Below are positions 12,711 to 16,938 of a stretch of DNA of 16,938 nt, piece by piece. Every line of letters starts with the position of its first letter. Position 1 is the first letter of the stretch. This stretch comes from an uncultured Clostridia bacterium (GTDB lineage: Bacteria; Bacillota; Clostridia; Oscillospirales; Ruminococcaceae): assembly GCA_947089135.1 (NCBI GenBank), contig CAMUJF010000029.1:1-16938 (forward strand), in the 5' to 3' direction. The notes under the pieces are model-generated. The model saw nothing but the letters and a program-made list of their open reading frames with translations, was not told where the DNA came from and ran no database searches. A program made the position numbers and the translations under genes.

Positions 12711-15700
12711 TCATTTCCGCCATATTCTGCGGAACGTCTCCATGACCTTTTTCATGTCTATGGGCTTTGTAAGATGTCCGTTCATGCCGCATTCCACGGA
12801 CTTTTTCATGTCCTCGTCAAAGGCGTTTGCGGTCATGGCGATTATGGGTATTTTTGCCGCGTCTGGGCGGTCGGAGCCGCGTATTCGCTTTGTGGCTTCG
12901 ATACCGTCCATGACAGGCATTCGTATATCCATAAGTATCGCGTCGTAGTATCCCTCTTCCGACACCTCGAATTTTTCAGCGGCGATCTCGCCGTTTTCGG
13001 CGGTATCGGTGATTATTCCCTCCGCGCCTATAAGAGTGCAGGCGATCTCGGAATTAAGCTCGTCGTCCTCGGCAATCAGTATCCGCTTTCCCGAAACGTC
13101 CGCCGTACCGTCTGTTTCCCCGTCCGTTTCCGCGGGAGGCTCGGTTATCTTCATCGGCAGAGTGAAGAAGAACTCCGAACCCTCTCCCAATGCGCTTGTT
13201 ACTTCAAGCGTACCGCCGAGAAGCTTTACAAGATTGCTGCATATTGCAAGTCCCAGACCTGTGCCGCCGTATTTTCTGACGGTCTCAGCGTCTGCCTGCT
13301 CGAAGCTGTTGAATATTCTGCCGAGATTTTCCTCGCTTATACCTATTCCCGTATCCTTTACCGAGAAAAACACGTTTACCGTACCTGCCGTATCCGAAAC
13401 CGTTTCAACGACTTTAAGGTGTATTCCGCCGCTTTCGGTAAACTTTACCGCGTTGCCTAAAATATTTACCAGTATCTGGTTAAGCTTCAGGGGATCGCCA
13501 AGCAGATGAGGATTTTGGATATCTGTCTCAACGCGAAGCCAGATACCTCTGTTTTCGGTCTGTACCCTTATCATGGTGTCCAGTCTGCCGATAAGCTCGT
13601 TAAGATCGAGATAGGTCTCCTCGGAAGTCATTTTTCCGCTTTCGATACGGGACATATCAAGAATGTCGTTTATAAGCGTCATCAGGTAGCGTGACGAGCT
13701 GTCTATCTTTTTAAGGCACTCCATTACCGACGATCCGGCGTCCTCATATGACATGGCGATAGCCGTCATGCCGATGATAGCGTTCATGGGAGTCCTTATC
13801 TCGTGAGACATCTTTGACAGGAACTCGCTTTTTGCCTTGCTTTCGCGGCTTGTTCTGGATTTAGCGATGTAAGCCGAGATGACCTTGGTAAGCTCTTTCA
13901 TGCAGCTTATAACGGTCTCGCTTGCTGTTTCGTCCCTGTATTCATATACTATAGTTCCAGAAATAAGGTCGTTGTCAAGCATGGGAACGGAATAAGCGGT
14001 ACCGTCAGCGATCGCCTTTCCTGCTCCGGGTACGGCGTCCCGCTCAAAGAAAGCGGCGTCGGCGATCTTGCAGTCGAAGCTTTTAAGATCCTGCTCAAGA
14101 GCGATATACGAGACTTTTCCGTACGAGTAGGTCTTTACCTCTATGGGAGCCATTTCCTCAGCGTGCCACTGGCTCGATATCCTCAGCGTGTAGTAATCCC
14201 TGTTCATGTCGAAAATAACTATCCTCTGCATATTCAGGATACGTCCCGCCTTGCTGAGAAGCGCTTGGAGCGCGGCTTCAAAATCCGATGATTTCTCAAA
14301 AATATTGAACGCAAAGGATACTATGTCAGAATTTTCCTCATTCTCAGTCCGTACAGCGGGAATGAAGCTGCTGGGACCGTTCTTTTTGAATTCATTGACA
14401 AATTCCGTTCTGCCGCTTACCTCGTCCGCGAAAACTATGCCGCCGAACTCGCTTCTGAAACGGTATGCCGCTTCGGAGGCAAACCTTGTTTTAAGCCGGG
14501 AGGAGGACAGCGGTTCATCTGCGTACTTGATATACGCGCCCACAACGCATTCTATCCGCATATTTCCGTCGTCGTATATTTCGGAAATACCGCTGATTAT
14601 CCTGCCGAAAAGCTCCCGCGCTTCGTCTCTGGAATTAAGAGGCGTTAAAACAATAAATTCGTCCATCATTCCGCGGTACACTATATAGTCTTCGGGAACG
14701 ACCCGCTTTATGACGATCGCCGCCTCCTCCAACACTGCGTTGCAGAACGTCAGACCGCAGTTCCTATACATCTCCTCCATATCGGCGATCCTGACAATTG
14801 CTGAAATAAACGGCTTTCCGTGCATTTCAACGGAAAATCCCGTAGCCAGAACGTCTCCGTAATCGCTTTTGTAAAGCTTTGTAACAGGGTCGCGCCGTTC
14901 CTTTTCAAGCTGTTCCAGCTCCAGTTCCTTTTCTTCGGTAACGTCACGGCAGCTTGCTATGACCCGCATGAGCTTTCCGTCGGAATCGTAAACGCTTTTA
15001 GCCTTCATAAGTACCCACATATATCCCGTGGAATCAGCGTCCGGTCTGAACCTTACGCAGAGTCCCGACTTGTTGACCACGCCGTCCAGCATATCCGTCA
15101 GGCTTGGGATATCGTCCGCATGGCAGACTTTTCCGCTGGATATCCGTATTCTGAAATTTTCAAATTTTTTTGTGTCGGAACGTCCGTCGCTGCGTTTATT
15201 GACGTTGTACAGATATAGAATGTCGGTTTTGCAGTCGTATTCGAGTATACTGTCGTTTGTGCTCTGTACCGCAAGCAGATACCGTTCCCTCTCGGCAGCA
15301 AGCTCGTTCTGATATTCAATGCGCTTTACGCTCAGCTCGTTAAGCGCCGACGAAAGATCGTTTATCTCGGCAATGCCTGTTCCGATCGGCTCCACAAAAC
15401 CGTTGTCGCCCGCTTTTTTAACGCTGTCGGCAAGAGCCTTTACAGGCTTGATTATGCGCCTTGAAGCGATAAACACGACGGTAAATCCCACAATCGCGGA
15501 AACTGCCGCCGCAATTATTATTTTAAAATTTATCCCTGATGTTTCGGCATAAATGCTGTCATTGCTTGAAATTGCCGCCGCAAGCCACCTTTCCGAGCCG
15601 TAGGGGGAATTTTCGGGGTAAAGGCTTATCTCGTCCACCGCACAGTACGCCTGTTCGCCGTTTATTTTAACGTCCGTTATTTTATAAAGTATGCTTCCGT

Positions 15701-16664
15701 CAGCCTCCGTAAAGGACAAAGGCTGTCCTACGCACTGTTCAAAGCCGTTGCGCGTGCGGGAAGAAACAGCCGCCTCGGCGTAAACTTCGCCGGAATCATA
15801 GGTCAGGAGAGCATAGCAGCCTCCTCTGTCCGTGATCTCGTCGTTCGGCATAAGCTCTGCTATTCTGTCTGCTGAAATTGCAACACCAACCGCACCGAAA
15901 ACCATATCGTTGTAGATAAGCGGCTGTGAATAGGTCACAATGCGCTCTCCGCCGTATTTACTGCTGTCGGAAAGATAAAAGGGTCTGCTCCAGTATCCGA
16001 GGTTCTCGGGGCTTGCGTACGGGTAATCGTACCCTGCGAAAACAGGCTTGAAAAAGAAGTCCATATCCGTTTTGCCTGGTTCGTATCTGTACTTGTCAGT
16101 CCAGCTTATATCAAGAGGAACAGCATATTTTTCCGACACGGAATTAGAACCGCGCACCATCATTATATCTGAATAATCGGAGGGATTGTACATAGGGTCG
16201 CCGTCGCTGAAAAAGGCTCCGCGGAACTCTGCCTTGGATCCGTCGTCGGGTCTGGACGCGGAATCGGACAGCACGATAAATGCCCCGCTCACCGAGTTCA
16301 TTCTGAGAGCCTCAAGCAGGCTTTCGGAAATCTCGCCGATGAATGCCGAAACACATTCGTCGTTTTCAAGCAGTTCTTTTCCCCTGACGCCGTTTGCATC
16401 AGCTATTCTGTCAAGTATCCGTCCTGCTTTGTAGTTTACTCCCGAAAGACCGTTCCAACGCGTAGTCATTTCCGTTTCAAGATACACGGCGCATTCCGAC
16501 GCGCTTTTGTCCAGAAGCTTTTCGCTTCCCGCACTGATCTCTCTTATAGTGCCGGTAAACGCCAGCACGCAGTAAAATATGACTGCCTGAAGAAATACCG
16601 CCGCCAGCAGCGGTATTATCAAACTGCGCATAAGGGTGATCCCCGAAGACTTTCCTTTTTTCAT
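12711..16664 (-). CDS. Hybrid sensor histidine kinase with Cache, PAS, degenerate GGDEF, GAF and receiver domains
   Basis: 1317 residues from the ATG at 16664 (AAAGGAAG 8 bases upstream; an in-frame ATG at 16712 sits at the transcription start and is rejected). Order: membrane helix (about 15-37); large extracytoplasmic double-Cache sensor (40-375); second helix (381-401); HAMP (402-455); PAS (462-580, ending in RVIASCRDVTEEKE); GGDEF-like domain (590-745) with RGMMDEF (664-670) in place of GGDEF, so probably no cyclase activity; GAF-like domain (785-935); HisKA with H954 in MSHEIRTPMN; HATPase (N-box N1067/N1071, DTGIGIS, GGTGLGL); receiver (1193-1313) with D1200/D1201, phospho-acceptor D1246, T1278 and K1300. 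It would sense an external small molecule and phosphorylate its own receiver. No output domain, HPt or partner regulator is seen in the window. It is first in a likely operon with the DMT exporter. Confidence 0.93.
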   Translation of the reverse strand: MKKGKSSGITLMRSLIIPLLAAVFLQAVIFYCVLAFTGTIREISAGSEKLLDKSASECAVYLETEMTTRWNGLSGVNYKAGRILDRIADANGVRGKELLENDECVSAFIGEISESLLEALRMNSVSGAFIVLSDSASRPDDGSKAEFRGAFFSDGDPMYNPSDYSDIMMVRGSNSVSEKYAVPLDISWTDKYRYEPGKTDMDFFFKPVFAGYDYPYASPENLGYWSRPFYLSDSSKYGGERIVTYSQPLIYNDMVFGAVGVAISADRIAELMPNDEITDRGGCYALLTYDSGEVYAEAAVSSRTRNGFEQCVGQPLSFTEADGSILYKITDVKINGEQAYCAVDEISLYPENSPYGSERWLAAAISSNDSIYAETSGINFKIIIAAAVSAIVGFTVVFIASRRIIKPVKALADSVKKAGDNGFVEPIGTGIAEINDLSSALNELSVKRIEYQNELAAERERYLLAVQSTNDSILEYDCKTDILYLYNVNKRSDGRSDTKKFENFRIRISSGKVCHADDIPSLTDMLDGVVNKSGLCVRFRPDADSTGYMWVLMKAKSVYDSDGKLMRVIASCRDVTEEKELELEQLEKERRDPVTKLYKSDYGDVLATGFSVEMHGKPFISAIVRIADMEEMYRNCGLTFCNAVLEEAAIVIKRVVPEDYIVYRGMMDEFIVLTPLNSRDEARELFGRIISGISEIYDDGNMRIECVVGAYIKYADEPLSSSRLKTRFASEAAYRFRSEFGGIVFADEVSGRTEFVNEFKKNGPSSFIPAVRTENEENSDIVSFAFNIFEKSSDFEAALQALLSKAGRILNMQRIVIFDMNRDYYTLRISSQWHAEEMAPIEVKTYSYGKVSYIALEQDLKSFDCKIADAAFFERDAVPGAGKAIADGTAYSVPMLDNDLISGTIVYEYRDETASETVISCMKELTKVISAYIAKSRTSRESKAKSEFLSKMSHEIRTPMNAIIGMTAIAMSYEDAGSSVMECLKKIDSSSRYLMTLINDILDMSRIESGKMTSEETYLDLNELIGRLDTMIRVQTENRGIWLRVETDIQNPHLLGDPLKLNQILVNILGNAVKFTESGGIHLKVVETVSDTAGTVNVFFSVKDTGIGISEENLGRIFNSFEQADAETVRKYGGTGLGLAICSNLVKLLGGTLEVTSALGEGSEFFFTLPMKITEPPAETDGETDGTADVSGKRILIAEDDELNSEIACTLIGAEGIITDTAENGEIAAEKFEVSEEGYYDAILMDIRMPVMDGIEATKRIRGSDRPDAAKIPIIAMTANAFDEDMKKSVECGMNGHLTKPIDMKKVMETFRRIWRK

Positions 16665-16678
16665 ATCAGTATCTTCCT

Positions 16679-16704
16679 TTATATGTAAATGCGTTTGCAT
16701 ATAA
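16679..16704. promoter_or_regulatory. Dyad in the leader of the histidine kinase gene (candidate operator)
   Basis: A 26-base near-palindrome: 22 of 26 positions are symmetric and the arms are TTATATG and CATATAA. It lies between the expected transcription start (about 16711) and the ribosome binding site, touching the latter. The position suits a repressor site. It is read by eye and no regulator family can be named. Confidence 0.45.
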
Positions 16705-16717
16705 CCTGCCATAATGA

Positions 16718-16746
16718 ATTATAGCACAAGACGCCTGAAAATTCAA
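16718..16746 (-). promoter_or_regulatory. Sigma-A promoter of the histidine kinase gene
   Basis: On the minus strand TTGAAT (16746-16741), a 17-base spacer and TATAAT (16723-16718), with TGC before the -10. Expected start near 16711, 47 bases before the ATG at 16664. This excludes the longer in-frame start at 16712. Confidence 0.88.
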
Positions 16747-16938
16747 GGGGAAATCGCAAAACAACTCGGCTGTTTGTTTTTATACTAATCCCTTACGAGC
16801 TTGAAAGACCAGCTATAAAAAGTCAAGTCTCAAAATGAAAAAAATTAAGAAGATAAGAGGGGATTTTTAGGAGGGGTAGGCAGGTAGGACAATTCAGCAA
16901 AAGCTCCGAAGAAGTCTTACCGAACATATCTGAAAACT
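16747..16938. other. Right-end stretch without a supported gene
   Basis: No coding frame with a ribosome binding site and family resemblance is visible. The plus strand has a purine-rich run (16830-16880) with an 11-codon ORF, and the minus strand has an open frame of about 34 codons from the window edge to about 16827; neither can be supported. A weak stem near 16757-16777 (CAAAACA/TGTTTG), followed by TTTTT on the plus strand, is not strong enough to call a terminator. Confidence 0.4.

Noticed and set aside
16827..16938. Minus-strand frame open from the right window edge to a TGA near 16827, as the C terminus of another gene
   Set aside because: Only about 34 codons are visible, with a Leu/Pro/Phe-rich sequence and no recognisable family. 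It may be random or part of a repeat.

Overview
The window looks like a piece of chromosome from a gut-type, low-to-mid GC Firmicute of class Clostridia, probably Ruminococcus/Oscillospiraceae-like. This rests on four things: a clostridial-order Rnf operon, strong AGGAGG-type ribosome binding sites, consensus sigma-A promoters with TGn extensions, and a Ruminococcus-style solute-binding protein. The taxonomic call is inference from content, not from a marker gene.

Layout. 1-923 (+) is the C-terminal part of a sugar-type ABC transporter solute-binding protein. It ends at a near-perfect bidirectional terminator (959-991). On the minus strand, converging on that terminator, lie an ECF sigma factor (2032-2556) and an overlapping membrane-anchored probable anti-sigma/sensor protein (1044-2045). 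The sigma gene has a GC-rich hairpin leader whose C-rich loop could pair with its own Shine-Dalgarno.

The centre (9230 down to 2811, all minus strand) is an Rnf operon for a ferredoxin:NAD+ oxidoreductase that pumps ions: rnfC, a 287-base hairpin-rich spacer, then rnfD-rnfG-rnfE-rnfA, a DUF4160-DUF2442 gene pair, rnfB and a small two-helix membrane protein. The canonical clostridial order is CDGEAB, so the DUF pair sits inside the operon between A and B. It is tightly joined to rnfB: rnfB's ribosome binding site lies in the last codons of the DUF2442 gene. Two consensus sigma-A promoters in tandem precede rnfC, with a tandem 10-bp direct repeat just upstream of the first.

Upstream of rnf is a patatin-like phospholipase (minus) divergent from a secreted or membrane-anchored C39-like cysteine peptidase (plus), which has its own extended -10 promoter. 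The right end is a minus-strand cluster. It starts with a 1317-residue hybrid sensor histidine kinase (Cache-HAMP-PAS-degenerate GGDEF-GAF-HisKA-HATPase-REC) from a consensus promoter with a large dyad in its leader. An EamA/DMT exporter and a small multi-span membrane protein follow. The last 230 bases hold no gene that can be supported.

No tRNA, rRNA, transposase, integrase or CRISPR array was seen. The least explained parts are the DUF4160-DUF2442 insertion, the structured rnfC-rnfD spacer, the rnfB-coupled membrane protein and the sigma-gene leader.
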